Shown: positions 1 through 14,736, counted from the stretch's first letter. The stretch is 64,000 nucleotides of DNA from Actinomycetota bacterium (GCA_014360655.1 JACIXC010000004.1:124001-188000); one strand, 5' to 3'. Numbers and translations are program-made. The notes: generated by a model from the letters alone, not told the origin.

Positions 1-199
1 AGGGCCCAAGAAGGAGAGGGTGACCATCTCCCAGTTCCTTACCGAGGTCAGGGCGGAGATGAAGAAGGTGACCTGGCCCACGCGGGACGAGGTCATCTCC
101 TACACCATCGTGGTGGTGGTGACGGTGGTGATCATGGGCGGGCTGGTCTATTTCGCGGACATCCTCTTCACCAAGCTGGTGGAGATATTCATCCTGTGA
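1..199 (+). CDS. secE: Preprotein translocase subunit SecE, 5' truncated
   Basis: SecE is the small stabilising subunit of the SecYEG channel in the inner membrane. The visible frame starts at base 2 and encodes about 65 C-terminal residues. An amphipathic segment ([20 protein letters not shown], the SecE signature) is followed by one membrane-spanning stretch rich in Val, Ile and Gly, ending at TGA. The start lies outside the window. nusG begins 13 bases after the stop, the usual secE-nusG pair. Confidence 0.95.
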   Translation, partial: GPKKERVTISQFLTEVRAEMKKVTWPTRDEVISYTIVVVVTVVIMGGLVYFADILFTKLVEIFIL

Positions 200-212
200 G
201 CGGAGGAACCCC

Positions 213-740
213 ATGGTGGATGCGAAGTGGTACGTGATACACACGTATTCCGGGTATGAGAACAAGGTGAAGAGCAACCTCGAGCACCGCATAGCCTCCC
301 TGGACATGGAGGACAGGATCTTCAAGGTGGTGGTCCCCACCGAGGATGTCATGGAGATCAAGGGGGGCAAGAAAGAGGTGGTGCAGAAGAAGATGCTCCC
401 CGGCTATATACTGGTCCAGATGGAACTGGACGACGACAGCTGGTACGTGGTGCGCAACACGCCCGGGGTGACCGGGTTCGTGGGCTCGAGCGCCAAGCCC
501 ACCCCCCTCACCGAGGAGGAGGCCCTGAAGCTGCTCAAGCCGCCCACGACGGAGAAGCCGCGCCCCAAGACGGAGTTCGAGGAGGGCATGAGCGTGCGCG
601 TGATCTCCGGACCCTTCGCGGACATGACGGGGACCGTCGCGGAGATCAACATCGATCAGAGCAAGCTGAAGGTCATGGTCTCCATCTTCGGCAGGGAGAC
701 GCCGGTGGAGCTGACCTTCGACCAGGTGAGCAAGTTGTAA
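213..740 (+). CDS. nusG: Transcription elongation/antitermination factor NusG
   Basis: NusG binds the RNAP clamp through its N-terminal NGN domain and contacts Rho or ribosomal protein S10 through its KOW domain. The 175-residue protein has the NGN start [16 protein letters not shown], the [10 protein letters not shown] core, and a C-terminal KOW domain from about residue 125 ([19 protein letters not shown]). It lacks the long N-terminal extension of many actinobacterial NusG proteins. A GGAGG sits 6 bases before the ATG. It lies between secE and rplK as in most bacteria. Confidence 0.98.
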   Translation: MVDAKWYVIHTYSGYENKVKSNLEHRIASLDMEDRIFKVVVPTEDVMEIKGGKKEVVQKKMLPGYILVQMELDDDSWYVVRNTPGVTGFVGSSAKPTPLTEEEALKLLKPPTTEKPRPKTEFEEGMSVRVISGPFADMTGTVAEINIDQSKLKVMVSIFGRETPVELTFDQVSKL

Positions 741-756
741 GGAGGATGGAGGAGGC

Positions 757-1182
757 ATGGCCAAGAAGGTCATCGCGAAGATAAAGCTGCAGATACCGGC
801 CGGCCAGGCCAACCCGGCGCCGCCGGTGGGACCGGCCCTGGGCCAGCACGGCGTCAACATCATGGCGTTCTGCCAGGCGTATAACGCGCAGACCCAGTCG
901 CAGGCGGGGACCATCATCCCGGTGGAGATAACCGTCTACGAGGACCGCAGCTTCACCTTCATCACCAAGACCCCCCCGGCGGCGGTGCTCTTGAAGCAGA
1001 AGGCGGGCCTGGAAAAGGGTTCGCCGGAGCCCAACGTGCAGAAGGTCGCCCGCCTGACGCGCAGGCAGGTACGCGAGATCGCGGAGCAGAAGATGGCCGA
1101 TCTCAACACCACCGACGTGGAGGCGGCGATGCGCACCATCGAGGGAACCGCCCGCAGCATGGGCATCGTGGTGACGGAGTGA
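757..1182 (+). CDS. rplK: 50S ribosomal protein L11
   Basis: L11 forms the GTPase-associated stalk base with 23S rRNA and L10. The 141-residue sequence carries the family core [18 protein letters not shown] near the N-terminus and the RNA-binding C-terminal domain ending in [12 protein letters not shown]. The length is normal. The ATG is preceded by two purine-rich Shine-Dalgarno matches (GGAGGATGGAGGAGGC). It follows nusG by 16 bases and precedes rplA. Confidence 0.98.
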   Translation: MAKKVIAKIKLQIPAGQANPAPPVGPALGQHGVNIMAFCQAYNAQTQSQAGTIIPVEITVYEDRSFTFITKTPPAAVLLKQKAGLEKGSPEPNVQKVARLTRRQVREIAEQKMADLNTTDVEAAMRTIEGTARSMGIVVTE

Positions 1183-1281
1183 GGCGCCGCGCCGCGTTCT
1201 CGCCGCGGGCGGCATGCGATATGACGTGAGAATTAGGGCGTGGGAGGGCTGCGGCCCGCCTGGACCACGGAGGTGATCGGA

Positions 1282-2004
1282 GTGAAGAAGAGAAGCAAGC
1301 GCTACCGCGAGTCCCTGTCCCTGTACGACCGCCAGAAGCTCTACCATCCCGCCGAGGCCGTAAGGATCGTCAAGGCCATGCCGGCGAGCCGCTTCGACGA
1401 GACGGTGGAGGTGGCCTTCCGCCTCGGCGTGGACCCGCGCAAGGCCGACCAGATGGTGAGGGGCACCGTGAGCCTGCCCCACGGAACGGGCAAGGAGGTG
1501 CGGGTGCTGGTCATTGCGCAGGGAGACAAGGCCCGGGAAGCGGAGGCGGCGGGGGCGGACATCGTGGGAGGACCCGAACTGCTGGACAAGATCAAGGAGG
1601 GCTGGTTCGAGTTCGACGCCATGGTGGCCACCCCGGACATGATGTCGCAGGTGGGTAAGCTGGGCAAGCTACTGGGGCCCCGCGGACTGATGCCCAACCC
1701 CAAGGCGGGGACGGTGACCTTCGAGGTGGAAAAGGCGGTCAAGGATATCAAGGCGGGCAAGGTGGAGTACCGCGTGGACCGCCAGGGCAACCTCCACCTC
1801 GTGCTGGGGAAGAAGAGCTTCGATGAGCGCAAGCTACTGGAGAACTACGCCGCCGTGCTGGAGGAGATCATCCGTGCCAAGCCGGCGGCGGCCAAGGGGC
1901 GCTACCTCAAGAGCATCACCTTCTCAACCTCCATGGGGCCCGGGGTGAGGGTTGACCCCGCGGTGGTGAGGGACATCCTGGGAGAGGAGAAGGCCGCCGT
2001 CTGA
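1282..2004 (+). CDS. rplA: 50S ribosomal protein L1
   Basis: L1 forms the mobile stalk that helps release E-site tRNA and often represses its own operon. I chose the GTG at 1282 because it has GGAGGTGATC just upstream and gives the family start KKRSKRYRE. An in-frame GTG at 1240 would add 14 atypical residues. The resulting 240 residues match the family, with the conserved block [20 protein letters not shown]. The next gene is separated by a regulated leader, so L1 probably ends the nusG-rplK-rplA unit. Confidence 0.95.
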   Translation: MKKRSKRYRESLSLYDRQKLYHPAEAVRIVKAMPASRFDETVEVAFRLGVDPRKADQMVRGTVSLPHGTGKEVRVLVIAQGDKAREAEAAGADIVGGPELLDKIKEGWFEFDAMVATPDMMSQVGKLGKLLGPRGLMPNPKAGTVTFEVEKAVKDIKAGKVEYRVDRQGNLHLVLGKKSFDERKLLENYAAVLEEIIRAKPAAAKGRYLKSITFSTSMGPGVRVDPAVVRDILGEEKAAV

Positions 2005-2067
2005 GAGACCCCCGGCAAGGGGCCAGGTCTCATGGTGTGCCCGGAGCGATATGGCTTAGGCAACGGG

Positions 2068-2096
2068 TTGACACGGGTTTTTCCCCGTGATAGCTT
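2068..2096 (+). promoter_or_regulatory. Predicted promoter of the rplJ-rplL unit
   Basis: A perfect TTGACA (2068-2073) is separated by 17 bases from TAGCTT (2091-2096). The predicted start near 2103 coincides with the beginning of the L10-type leader. Seen directly as sequence matches; promoter activity is inferred. Confidence 0.65.
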
Positions 2097-2099
2097 GGT

Positions 2100-2203
2100 C
2101 GACGTCAGGCCGGAGAAGTGGGTGCCGCTAGCGGCTTAATCTTCCCGCGGAGGCCGGAGGCGAAGGTCTACGACGCGCCCCCGTGCTTCGCGGGGGCGCG
2201 TTT
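2100..2203 (+). ncRNA. Ribosomal protein L10 leader
   Basis: The 5' leader contains a short GCCGC-TA-GCGGC hairpin, then CTTAATCTTCCCGC and a GGAGG-type purine stretch. This resembles the conserved core of the bacterial L10 leader that binds the L10(L12)4 complex. It starts at the predicted promoter and ends with a strong GC hairpin, the arrangement expected for autogenous attenuation of rplJ-rplL. Assignment is by pattern recall, not by a covariance-model search. Confidence 0.65.
2174..2203 (+). terminator. Attenuator hairpin of the L10 leader
   Basis: A perfect 10-bp stem (CGCGCCCCCG / CGGGGGCGCG, 2174-2183 with 2191-2200) closes a 7-base loop and is followed by TTT only. The short T-run makes it a weak intrinsic terminator, suitable as a leaky attenuator before rplJ. 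Confidence 0.6.
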
Positions 2204-2262
2204 GACGTGAGAGGCCTTGACGAGAGGAAAGTAAGGACGCCGGGAAGAGGCGGGAGGAAACC

Positions 2263-2787
2263 ATGCCCAGGCAGGAAAAAATTGCCAAAGTGGAGGAGAT
2301 TCGCAAGAGGTTCCTCGACAACCGGTTCGTTTTTCTCACCGATTTCACCGGCTTGACGGTGGAGGAGATAAACCGGTTGCGGCAGGTGCTGCGCACGAGG
2401 GGTGCCGATTACCGGGTGCTCAAGAACACCCTCACGCTGCTTGCCATAAAGGAAACCGAATTCGAGCCACTGGAGAGACTCCTGGTGGGGCCGATCGGCG
2501 CAGCTTTCGGGGCGGATGACCCCGTCGCCGTCGCCAGGGAGCTGGTGGCCTTCGCGCGGGAGAACCCGAAACTGGAGATCAAGGGAGGGTTCCTCGACGG
2601 CAGGGTGCTCGCGGCCGAGGAGGCACGCGCCATCGCCACCCTGCCGCCGCGCGAAATCTTGCTGGCAAGGCTAACGGGTTCCTTCAAGAGCCCCCTGTAT
2701 CGACTGCACGGGGTGCTCTCGGGACCTTATCGTAAGCTCGTTTACGCGCTGCAGGCGGTGGCTGACACGAAGTCGCAGGCCGCATGA
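2263..2787 (+). CDS. rplJ: 50S ribosomal protein L10
   Basis: L10 anchors L7/L12 dimers to the stalk base and usually represses its own mRNA through the leader. The 174-residue product begins PRQEKIAKVEEIRKRF and includes FLTDFTGLTVEEINRLR. The C-terminal part should hold the L12-binding helix. GGGAGG lies before the ATG. Its own promoter and leader lie just upstream, and rplL follows 78 bases later. Confidence 0.97.
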   Translation: MPRQEKIAKVEEIRKRFLDNRFVFLTDFTGLTVEEINRLRQVLRTRGADYRVLKNTLTLLAIKETEFEPLERLLVGPIGAAFGADDPVAVARELVAFARENPKLEIKGGFLDGRVLAAEEARAIATLPPREILLARLTGSFKSPLYRLHGVLSGPYRKLVYALQAVADTKSQAA

Positions 2788-2865
2788 CCTGCAATGGACG
2801 TGGCGAGGAAGGCGGGAACATAAGCCGGAAAAAGAAGGTGAACGCGAAGGTGGAGGTGTGAAGCT

Positions 2866-3267
2866 TTGGCCGAGAAGAAGATCAGCAAGGAGGACATCCT
2901 GGAGGCCATCGACTCCATGACCGTGCTCGAGCTCAACGAGCTGGTAAAGGCCCTGGAGGAGAAGTACGGCGTCACTGCCGCTGCACCGGTGGCGGTGGCG
3001 GCGGTCGGGGCGGGAGCGCCCGCCGCCGGCGAGGGACCCGCGGAAGAGGCGGAGAAGACGGAGTTCGACGTCGTTCTTCTCGCGGCCGGCGACCGCAAGG
3101 TGCAGGTCATCAAGGCGGTGAAGGAGATCACGGGTATGGGTCTCAAGGAGGCGAAGGCCCTCGTGGACGAGTCTCCCAAGCCGGTCAAGGAAAAGGTTTC
3201 GCGTGACGAGGCGGAGCGCGTGGCTGAGATGCTGCGCGACGCGGGGGCGCAGGTAGAGATAAAGTAA
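2866..3267 (+). CDS. rplL: 50S ribosomal protein L7/L12
   Basis: L7/L12 recruits translation factors to the ribosome. The 133-residue protein has the N-terminal dimerisation domain ([26 protein letters not shown]), an Ala/Val/Gly-rich hinge at about residues 38-60, and the factor-binding C-terminal domain ([23 protein letters not shown]). The start is TTG at 2866 preceded by GGAGGTG. The usual rplL-rpoB neighbourhood is interrupted by nearly 1 kb of repeats. Confidence 0.97.
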   Translation: MAEKKISKEDILEAIDSMTVLELNELVKALEEKYGVTAAAPVAVAAVGAGAPAAGEGPAEEAEKTEFDVVLLAAGDRKVQVIKAVKEITGMGLKEAKALVDESPKPVKEKVSRDEAERVAEMLRDAGAQVEIK

Positions 3268-3310
3268 AGGCCGGGCCGGGGCTCGTTCTCGCTCTGCGGC
3301 GCGTTTCTTT

Positions 3311-4083
3311 TTCCTTCTTCCGGCGGCCGGGCCGCCGGGTAACGGTCTCGCTCGCAGGCTCGCTGCGACCGACCCTGTAGTTCCCCGGGCTGGTTGGGTG
3401 GAAATCCGTCCTTTTTCCGGCGGCCGGGCCGCCGGGTAACGGTCTCGCTCGCAGGCTCGCTGCGACCGACCCGGTCGTTCCCGGCCTTGGTGGGTGGGAA
3501 TCGGGAGGCCGCTTGCGATGTCCCTCGCCCGACCCCCGGACCCGGCCTTGGTGGGTGCATAATCAGTCCTTCTTCCGGCGGCCGGGCCGCCGGGTAACGG
3601 TCTCGCTCGGCGCCGCGTTCCTTTCTCGTAAATCCGAGACCTTAGGAAAGGCGTCCTCGCTGCGACCGACCCTGTAGTTCCCCGGGCTGGTTGGGTGGGA
3701 ATCGGGAGGCCGCTTGCGATGTCCCTCGCCCGACCCCCGGACCCGGCCTTGGTGGGTGGTTCAGTAAAGGCTCGCTGCGACCGACCCGGTCGTTCCCGGC
3801 CTTGGTGGGTGGGAATCGGGAGGCCGCTTGCGATGTCCCTCGCCCGACCCCAGGACCCGGCCTTGGTGGGTGCATAATCAGTCCTTCTTCCGGCGGCCGG
3901 GCCGCCGGGTAACGGTCTCGCTCGCTGGCTCGCTGCGACCGACCCGGTCGTTCCCGGCCTTGGTGGGTGGGAATCGGGAGGCCGCTTGCGATGTCCCTCG
4001 CCCGACCCCCGGACCCGGCCTTGGTGGGTGGTTCAGTAAAGGCTCGCTGCGACCGACCCGGTCGTTCCCGGCCTTGGTGGTTG
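3311..4083 (+). repeat. Mosaic of three interspersed GC-rich repeat units (A, B, C), locus 1
   Basis: This gene-free stretch between rplL and rpoB is almost entirely repeats. Unit A contains the hairpin CGGCGGCCGGGCCGCCG followed by GGTAACGGTCTCGCTCG, with cores at 3321, 3418, 3576 and 3891. Unit B is about 38 bp starting CTCGCTGCGACCGACC, at about 3359 (degenerate), 3456, 3655 (degenerate), 3771, 3929 and 4043. Unit C is 61 bp starting GGGAATCGGGAGGCCGC, at 3496, 3697, 3811 and 3969. Units occur in differing orders (A-B-C, C-B), and one A-B join carries a roughly 45-bp variant insert (3610-3654). Short open frames through the array translate to repetitive peptides and I do not count them as genes. 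Function is unknown. Confidence 0.9.
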
Positions 4084-4117
4084 CTTATACGTCTTTATAC
4101 CAAAAAGAAGGATGCTG

Positions 4118-4195
4118 TATAATCCGGCTAGATGATATGGGCAGAAACAGGGGATGCACCGTTGTTTGACAGGATTGTCACTTATATCATAGTAT
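4118..4195 (+). promoter_or_regulatory. AT-rich promoter tract upstream of rpoB
   Basis: After the repeats, base composition turns sharply AT-rich. It contains a perfect TATAAT (4118-4123) with only a weak -35 (TTATAC, 4095), and TTGACA (4166-4171) 18 bases before TAGTAT (4190-4195). The second pair would start transcription about 55 bases before the rpoB start codon. This suggests rpoBC has its own promoter or promoters rather than relying on read-through from rplL. Confidence 0.6.
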
Positions 4196-4257
4196 AGTGT
4201 TTTGCGTATATGTGAGGGTGTTTTTTGCTTCAAGCGGGAAAAGGAGTGAGTGAAACA

Positions 4258-7200
4258 GTGGGTGTGAACGGTGGATTGCGGGTGCGCAAGAACTTCGCCA
4301 AGATACCCGAAATACTCGATGTACCCAACCTGATCGACATCCAGAGGAAATCCTACGAGTGGTTCCGCAACGAGGGGCTGCGGGAGGTCTTCGACGACAT
4401 CTCCCCCATTGAGGACTACGGCGGCAACATGGCCGTGGAGTTCGGAGAGCACAAGTGGCATGAGCCCAAGCACGACGTGGACGAGTGCAAGGAAAAGGAC
4501 ATGACCTACTCCTGCCCCCTCTTCGTCACCGTGCGCTTCATCAACCGCGAAACGGGCGAGATAAAGGAGCAGGAGGTCTTCATGGGGGAGTTCCCCCTAA
4601 TGACGGACAAGGGCACCTTCATCATCAACGGAACGGAAAGGGTGGTGGTCTCGCAGCTGGTCCGCTCCCCCGGCGTTTACTTCAGCAAGGAGCTGGACAA
4701 GGCTACGGACAAGGAGCTCTACTTCGCCAAGATCATCCCCTCCCGCGGCGCATGGCTGGAGTTCGAGACCGACAAGCGCGACGTCATCGGGGTGAGGATC
4801 GACCGCAAGCGCCGTCAGCCCGCAACCGTGCTCCTGCGCGCCATGGGGTACGAGGACGAGGACCAGATACTCTCCCTCTTCGACGGCTCCCCCCTGATAG
4901 AGGCCACCCTGGAGAGGGACCATACCTCCAACCGCGAGGAAGCCCTCATGGACATATACCGCAAGCTGCGCCCGGGGGAGCCGCCCACCGCGGACTCGGC
5001 CTTCAGCCTGCTGGAGAACCTCTTCTTCAACCGCAAGCGTTACGACCTGGCCAGGGTGGGGCGTTACAAGCTCAATAAGAAGCTGGGCCTCGACGTCCCC
5101 CTGTCGGTGACCGTGCTCACCTTCGAGGACATCGTCGAGACCATCCGCTACCTCCTGCGCATCATGCCGGGGGACATCGAGGAAGTGGACGACATAGACC
5201 ATTTCGGCAACCGTCGCGTGCGCTCTGTGGGGGAACTCATCCAGAACCAGGTGAGGATCGGGCTCTCCCGCATGGAGCGGGTGGTGAAGGAGCGCATGAC
5301 CACCCAGGACGCGGAGGCCATCACCCCGCAGAACCTCATCAACATCCGTCCCGTGGTGGCGGCCATCAAGGAGTTCTTCGGGTCCAGCCAGCTCTCGCAG
5401 TTCATGGACCAGACCAACCCCCTGGCGGGCCTCACCCACAAGAGGCGCCTTTCCGCGCTGGGACCCGGGGGCCTGTCGCGGGAGAGGGCCGGCTTCGAGG
5501 TGCGTGACGTGCACCCCTCCCACTACGGGCGCATGTGTCCCATCGAGACGCCGGAAGGTCCCAACATCGGGCTCATCGGCTCCCTGGCCACCTTTGCGAG
5601 GGTCAACGAGTTCGGCTTTATCGAGACCCCCTATCGCAGGGTGGTGAAGGGAAGGGTCACCGACGAGATAGTCTATCTCACCGCCGACGAGGAGGAGAAG
5701 TACGTCATAGCCCAGGCCAACGCGCCCATCGACAAGCGGGGGCGCTTCCTGAGCCCCACCATCCTCTGCCGCACGAAGGAGGCGGTGAAGGCGGTGCACC
5801 CGGAAGAGGTGGACTACATGGACGTCTCCCCGCGGCAGATCGTCTCCGTGGCCACCGCCCTCATCCCCTTCCTGGAGCACGATGACGCCAACCGCGCCCT
5901 CATGGGCTCCAACATGCAGCGGCAGGCGGTGCCGCTGTTGCGCTCGGAAGCCCCCCTCATCGGGACCGGGATGGAGTACCGGGCCGCCAAGGACACCGGC
6001 GACGTGCTCTGCGCGCGTGCGGCTGGGATCGTGACCTACGTGGACGCCAACCGCATCGAGATCAAGCGCAAGGACGGGACGGTGGACGTCTACAAGGTGG
6101 CCAAGTTCCGCCGCTCCAACCAGGGGACCTGCGTGAACCAGAAGCCCATCGTGGACGAGGGCGACCGCGTGGAGGAAGGCCAGGTGATAGCCGACGGCCC
6201 CTGCACGGACCACGGGGAGCTGGCGCTGGGCAGGAACCTCCTGGTGGCCTTCATGCCCTGGGAGGGCTATAACTACGAGGACGCCATCATCGTCTCCGAG
6301 CGCATGGTCTACGACGACGTGCTTTCCTCCATACACATAGAGGAACACGAGACCGACGCCCGCGACACCAAGCTGGGGCCGGAGGAGATCACGCGGGATA
6401 TACCCAACGTGAGCGAGGACATGCTCAAGGACCTCGACGAGAGGGGAATCATCCGGGTGGGGGCGGAGGTGAGCCCCGGCGATATCCTGGTGGGCAAGGT
6501 CACCCCCAAGGGGGAGACGGAACTCACCGCCGAGGAAAGGCTGCTGCGGGCCATCTTCGGCGAGAAGGCCAGGGAGGTGCGCAACACCTCGCTCAAGGTG
6601 CCCCACGGCGAATCGGGCAAGGTCATCGACGTCAAGGTGTTCTCGCGGGACGCCGGGGACGAGCTGCAGCCGGGCGTCAACGAGATGGTACGCGTCTACG
6701 TGGCGCAGGTGCGCAAGATATCCGACGGGGACAAGCTGGCCGGCCGCCACGGCAACAAGGGGGTCATATCCAAGATCCTCCCCGTGGAGGACATGCCCTT
6801 CCTCGCGGACGGCACCCCCGTGGACATCGTGCTCAATCCCCTGGGGGTGCCATCGCGCATGAACATCGGGCAGATACTGGAGACCCACCTGGGTTGGGCC
6901 GCCCACGAGGGATGGCCCAAGAAGGGGAAGAACAAGGCGGACGGGCCGGTATACGTGGCCACCCCGGTCTTCGACGGCGCCAGGGAGGGCGAGATCGAGG
7001 AGGCCCTGCGGGAAGCCGGCCTTCCCGAGGACGGCAAGGCCATCGTCTACGACGGCATAACCGGGGAGCCCTTCCACCAGCCCATAACCGTGGGATACAT
7101 CTACATGATGAAGCTGTTGCACCTGGTGGACGACAAGATCCACGCCCGCTCCACGGGGCCCTATTCCCTGGTCACCCAGCAGCCCCTGGGCGGCAAGGCC

Positions 7201-7587
7201 CAGTTCGGGGGCCAGCGTTTCGGGGAGATGGAGGTCTGGGCCCTGGAGGCCTACGGGTCCGCCTACACCCTGCAGGAGCTGCTCACCGTGAAGTCCGACG
7301 ACGTCATGGGCAGGGTGAAGGTCTACGAGGCCATCGTCAAGGGGGAGAACATCCCGGAGCCGGGGATACCGGAGTCCTTCAAGGTGCTGGTCAAGGAGAT
7401 GCAGGCGCTCTGCCTCGACGTTGAGGTGCTCTCCGAGACGGGCGAGGAGATCGAGATCAAGGAGACGGATGAAGACCTCCTGCGCACCGCCGAGGACCTG
7501 GGCATAGACCTGCGCACGGCGTCGGCGGCGCTGCTCTCCACCCGCAGCGAGGAAGAGCTCTTCGAGGAGAGGCCCGAGGAGTTCTGA
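4258..7587 (+). CDS. rpoB: DNA-directed RNA polymerase subunit beta
   Basis: The beta subunit forms half of the RNAP active-site cleft. I prefer the GTG at 4258 (1109 residues), which follows AAGGAG; an in-frame TTG at 4225 would add 11 residues. The rifampicin-pocket region reads [12 protein letters not shown] followed by [14 protein letters not shown], with Asp, His and Ser at the usual resistance positions, so it looks rifampicin-sensitive. Also visible are [19 protein letters not shown], the [10 protein letters not shown] active-site loop, and the C-terminal [23 protein letters not shown]. rpoC follows 55 bases later. Confidence 0.98.
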   Translation: MGVNGGLRVRKNFAKIPEILDVPNLIDIQRKSYEWFRNEGLREVFDDISPIEDYGGNMAVEFGEHKWHEPKHDVDECKEKDMTYSCPLFVTVRFINRETGEIKEQEVFMGEFPLMTDKGTFIINGTERVVVSQLVRSPGVYFSKELDKATDKELYFAKIIPSRGAWLEFETDKRDVIGVRIDRKRRQPATVLLRAMGYEDEDQILSLFDGSPLIEATLERDHTSNREEALMDIYRKLRPGEPPTADSAFSLLENLFFNRKRYDLARVGRYKLNKKLGLDVPLSVTVLTFEDIVETIRYLLRIMPGDIEEVDDIDHFGNRRVRSVGELIQNQVRIGLSRMERVVKERMTTQDAEAITPQNLINIRPVVAAIKEFFGSSQLSQFMDQTNPLAGLTHKRRLSALGPGGLSRERAGFEVRDVHPSHYGRMCPIETPEGPNIGLIGSLATFARVNEFGFIETPYRRVVKGRVTDEIVYLTADEEEKYVIAQANAPIDKRGRFLSPTILCRTKEAVKAVHPEEVDYMDVSPRQIVSVATALIPFLEHDDANRALMGSNMQRQAVPLLRSEAPLIGTGMEYRAAKDTGDVLCARAAGIVTYVDANRIEIKRKDGTVDVYKVAKFRRSNQGTCVNQKPIVDEGDRVEEGQVIADGPCTDHGELALGRNLLVAFMPWEGYNYEDAIIVSERMVYDDVLSSIHIEEHETDARDTKLGPEEITRDIPNVSEDMLKDLDERGIIRVGAEVSPGDILVGKVTPKGETELTAEERLLRAIFGEKAREVRNTSLKVPHGESGKVIDVKVFSRDAGDELQPGVNEMVRVYVAQVRKISDGDKLAGRHGNKGVISKILPVEDMPFLADGTPVDIVLNPLGVPSRMNIGQILETHLGWAAHEGWPKKGKNKADGPVYVATPVFDGAREGEIEEALREAGLPEDGKAIVYDGITGEPFHQPITVGYIYMMKLLHLVDDKIHARSTGPYSLVTQQPLGGKAQFGGQRFGEMEVWALEAYGSAYTLQELLTVKSDDVMGRVKVYEAIVKGENIPEPGIPESFKVLVKEMQALCLDVEVLSETGEEIEIKETDEDLLRTAEDLGIDLRTASAALLSTRSEEELFEERPEEF

Positions 7588-7642
7588 GGCGCGGTGAAGG
7601 ATAGGGATGTCGGCAGGAAAGAACACGCAAGGAGGTTGACCC

Positions 7643-11530
<3,888 letters not shown>

Positions 11531-11621
11531 TCCCGGTTCGGGCGTACCCGGTGTCCCTGCCTGCGGGTCGGCGTGGGGCCGGAAGGGGCCTTGCCGGCGC
11601 GGGAAAGGGCGGGCAAGCACG

Positions 11622-11651
11622 TTGACAGGCGCGAAAGCCTGATGGTAAACT
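11622..11651 (+). promoter_or_regulatory. Predicted promoter of rpsL-rpsG-fusA
   Basis: TTGACA (11622-11627) lies 18 bases before TAAACT (11646-11651), in the 199-base gap between rpoC and rpsL. It would start transcription near 11658, about 70 bases before the rpsL start. Confidence 0.55.
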
Positions 11652-11729
11652 TGCGGCTTGGTGCCGGCAAAAAACGGCAACAGGAAGATACTGGAAGAAC
11701 AATGGAAGAGCGTCCGTGAGGAGGTAGGT

Positions 11730-12107
11730 TTGCCGACCATCAACCAGTTGGTCCGCAAGGGCCGGCAGGAGAAGAGGAAGAAGACGAAGACCCCGGCCCT
11801 GCAGGGTTGCCCGCAACGCCGGGGCGTCTGCACGCAGGTGAAGACCACCACTCCCAAGAAGCCCAACTCCGCCCTGCGCAAGATCGCCAGGGTGAGGTTG
11901 ACCAACGGGATCGAGGTGACCACCTACATCCCCGGCATCGGACACAACCTCCAGGAGCACTCCATAGTGCTGGTGAGGGGAGGCAGGGTGAAGGACCTGC
12001 CCGGGGTGCGCTACAAGATCATCCGCGGCACCCTCGACGCCGCCGGGGTCTCTGACCGCAAGCAGGCCAGGTCGCGTTACGGGACCAAGAAGAAGGCGAC
12101 ACTGTAA
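11730..12107 (+). CDS. rpsL: 30S ribosomal protein S12
   Basis: S12 monitors codon-anticodon pairing at the decoding centre. I chose the TTG at 11730 because it follows GAGGAGGTAG and gives the invariant start [12 protein letters not shown]; an in-frame GTG at 11658 would add 24 atypical residues. The 125-residue protein has [17 protein letters not shown] and [25 protein letters not shown], with wild-type lysines at the streptomycin-resistance positions. It opens the str operon. Confidence 0.96.
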   Translation: MPTINQLVRKGRQEKRKKTKTPALQGCPQRRGVCTQVKTTTPKKPNSALRKIARVRLTNGIEVTTYIPGIGHNLQEHSIVLVRGGRVKDLPGVRYKIIRGTLDAAGVSDRKQARSRYGTKKKATL

Positions 12108-12137
12108 GGTTTCGCGAGGAAGGGGATGGAGTAAGCG

Positions 12138-12608
12138 ATGCCCAGGAAGGGACCGGCACCCAAGAGGGAGATACCACCGGACACCAGGTACCACAGCGTG
12201 CTGGTGGAGCAGTATATCCGCAAGGTAATGCTGGACGGCAAGAAGAGCAAGGCGGAGAAGATCGTCTACGGTGCCCTGGATATCCTGCGGGAGAAGACGG
12301 GAAACGATCCCCTGGTGATCCTGCGCAAGGCCACCGACAACGTCCGCCCCGTCCTGGAGGTGAGGTCACGGCGGGTGGGGGGAGCGAGCTACCAGGTGCC
12401 GGTGGAGGTACGCCCCCGGCGCAGCACCAGCCTGGCCATCCGCTGGATTGTCAACTACGCCCGGCAGCGCAGGGAGAAGACCATGATGGACCGCCTGGCC
12501 AACGAGCTGCTGGATGCCGCCAACGGCGTGGGCGCTTCCATAAAGAGAAAAGAGGATCTGCACAAGATGGCGGAGGCCAACAAGGCCTTCGCCCATTACC
12601 GCTGGTGA
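12138..12608 (+). CDS. rpsG: 30S ribosomal protein S7
   Basis: S7 nucleates assembly of the 30S head and contacts E-site tRNA. The 156-residue product has the standard length and conserved segments ([30 protein letters not shown] near the start and a basic C-terminal helix ending KAFAHYRW). It is 30 bases downstream of rpsL and upstream of fusA. In other bacteria S7 represses the str operon; no specific site was identified here. Confidence 0.98.
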   Translation: MPRKGPAPKREIPPDTRYHSVLVEQYIRKVMLDGKKSKAEKIVYGALDILREKTGNDPLVILRKATDNVRPVLEVRSRRVGGASYQVPVEVRPRRSTSLAIRWIVNYARQRREKTMMDRLANELLDAANGVGASIKRKEDLHKMAEANKAFAHYRW

Positions 12609-12648
12609 GATGAAGGTAAAGACGACGGGAAGAGTGGAGAGACCGACC

Positions 12649-14736
12649 TTGCAGGAAGTGAGGTTTCCTCTCGAGAAGGTGCGCAACATCGGCATCATCT
12701 CCCACATAGATGCCGGCAAGACCACCACCACGGAGAGGATACTCTTCTATACCGGCAAGACCTACAAGATGGGCGAGGTGCACGAGGGGTCAACGGTGAT
12801 GGACTGGATGGTGCAGGAGCAGGAAAGGGGCATCACCATCACCAGCGCCGCCACCACCTGCTACTGGAGGGACCATAAAATAAATATTATAGATACTCCC
12901 GGCCACGTGGACTTCACCGTAGAGGTCGAACGCTCTCTCCGCGTTCTCGACGGGGCCATCACCATCCTGGACGGGGTGGCCGGCGTGGAGCCGCAGACGG
13001 AGACGGTGTGGAGGCAGGCCGACCATTACGGCGTGCCGCGCATCTGTTACGTGAACAAGATGGACAGGCCGGGCGCCGACTTCTTCGGCAGCCTGGAGAT
13101 GCTCGAGGAGAAGTTCGATACCAGGCCGGTGGCGGTGCAGGTACCCATAGGGCAGGAAGGGGGGTTCGCGGGGTGCGTGGACCTCGTCCGCATGCAGGCC
13201 CTTGTCTACCGGGATGAGCTGGGAACCGAGTGGGAGTGGGTGGAGATCCCGGAGGAACTGGCGGAAACGGCCTTCCTGTACCGCCACGCCCTCCTGGAAG
13301 CCTGCGCCCACCACGACGACGAGATGCTGGAGAAATACCTCGAGGCGGAGGAGCTGGTCACGGAGGAGGACATCCGACGCGCCCTGCGCAGGGGGACCCT
13401 CGAGTGCGAACTGGTGCCGGTGTTCTGCGGCGCTTCCTTCCGCAACAAGGGGGTGCAGCCGCTGCTGGACGGGGTGGTGGATTACCTTCCCTCGCCCCTC
13501 GACGTGCCCCCCGTGGAGGGGGTACAGATGGGCAAGGACAAGAAGGAGATCAGGCGGGCCTCGGACGACGAGCCCTTCGCTGCCCTGGCGTTCAAGGTGG
13601 TTTCCGATCCCTACGTGGGGAAGCTCGTCTATATCCGCGTCTATTCCGGGACCCTCAAGGTGGGGTCCACGGTGCTGAACAGCACCCGTCGCCGGAAGGA
13701 ACGCGTGGGAAGGCTTCTCCAGATGCACGCCAACCACCGGGAGGACAGGGAGACGGTCTTCACCGGGGACATCATCGCGGCCGTGGGCTTGAAGGAGACC
13801 TACACCGGGGACACCCTCTGCTCCGCCCACAGGCCCATCCTCCTCGAGTCCATGGCCTTCCCGGAGCCCGTGATAAGCGTGGCCATCGAGCCCAGGACCA
13901 AGGCGGACCAGGACCGCCTGAGCGAGGCCATGGAGAGGATAGCCGAGGAGGATCCCACCTTCCGGGTGAAGCTGGACCCGGAGACCGGGCAGACCATCAT
14001 CTCGGGCATGGGGGAGCTGCACCTGGAGATCATCGTGGACCGGCTGCTGCGGGAGTTCGGGGTGGGCGCCAACGTGGGGCGGCCGCAGGTGTCTTACCGC
14101 GAGACGGTTTCGGGCCATGCGCGGGAAGTGGAGGGCAAGTTCATACGGCAGACGGGCGGGCGGGGGCAGTACGGGCACGTGGTCATCGACCTCGACCCCC
14201 TGCCTCGCGGCGAGGGCTTCGCCTTCGAGAGCAGGGTCACCGGAAACGCCGTCCCCAGGGACTTCATCCCAGCCGTGGAGCAGGGGGTGAGGGGGGCCCT
14301 CGAATTCGGCGTCCTCGCCGGTTACCCGGTGGTGGACGTGAAAGTGACCCTCAAGGGGGGTTCGTATCACGAGGTGGATTCCTCCGAGCTGGCCTTCAAG
14401 GCGGCGGCCTCGATGGCCTTCCAGGAGGCCCTGCGCCGGGCCGACCCCATACTCCTGGAACCCATCATGGAGGTGCGTATCAGCGTCAGCGAGGAATACC
14501 TCGGGGACGTCATCTCGGATATCAACGCGCGGCGCGGCAAGGTGGAGGGCATGGAGACGAGGGGAAAGCAGCAGTCCATAGTCGCCCTCATCCCCCTGGC
14601 GGAGACCTTCGGCTACGCCACGGACCTGCGTTCCCTGAGCCAGGGAAGGGCCACTCACCACATGCAGTTCTCCCATTACAGCGAGGTGCCGCACAACCTG
14701 GCCGCGGAGATCATTAGGAGGATAAGGGGGGAATGA
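12649..14736 (+). CDS. fusA: Translation elongation factor G
   Basis: EF-G catalyses GTP-dependent translocation and helps recycle ribosomes. The P-loop reads [14 protein letters not shown] and switch II reads DTPGHVDF. Domain IV-V motifs such as RGQYGHV are present. I favour the TTG at 12649, which follows TGGAG at suitable spacing and places [10 protein letters not shown] six residues in, as in the family (695 residues). An ATG at 12610 would add 13 residues but has only a poorly placed GGTGAG. Confidence 0.97.
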   Translation: MQEVRFPLEKVRNIGIISHIDAGKTTTTERILFYTGKTYKMGEVHEGSTVMDWMVQEQERGITITSAATTCYWRDHKINIIDTPGHVDFTVEVERSLRVLDGAITILDGVAGVEPQTETVWRQADHYGVPRICYVNKMDRPGADFFGSLEMLEEKFDTRPVAVQVPIGQEGGFAGCVDLVRMQALVYRDELGTEWEWVEIPEELAETAFLYRHALLEACAHHDDEMLEKYLEAEELVTEEDIRRALRRGTLECELVPVFCGASFRNKGVQPLLDGVVDYLPSPLDVPPVEGVQMGKDKKEIRRASDDEPFAALAFKVVSDPYVGKLVYIRVYSGTLKVGSTVLNSTRRRKERVGRLLQMHANHREDRETVFTGDIIAAVGLKETYTGDTLCSAHRPILLESMAFPEPVISVAIEPRTKADQDRLSEAMERIAEEDPTFRVKLDPETGQTIISGMGELHLEIIVDRLLREFGVGANVGRPQVSYRETVSGHAREVEGKFIRQTGGRGQYGHVVIDLDPLPRGEGFAFESRVTGNAVPRDFIPAVEQGVRGALEFGVLAGYPVVDVKVTLKGGSYHEVDSSELAFKAAASMAFQEALRRADPILLEPIMEVRISVSEEYLGDVISDINARRGKVEGMETRGKQQSIVALIPLAETFGYATDLRSLSQGRATHHMQFSHYSEVPHNLAAEIIRRIRGE

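Noticed and set aside
3311-4083. CRISPR array
   Set aside because: Repeat units differ in length and order, spacing is irregular, there are no unique spacers of constant size, and no cas genes are present.
3394-4169. Short open frames in the repeat array giving peptides such as GGNREAACDVPRPTPGPGLGG
   Set aside because: The peptides simply mirror DNA repeats, appear in more than one frame, and lack start signals.
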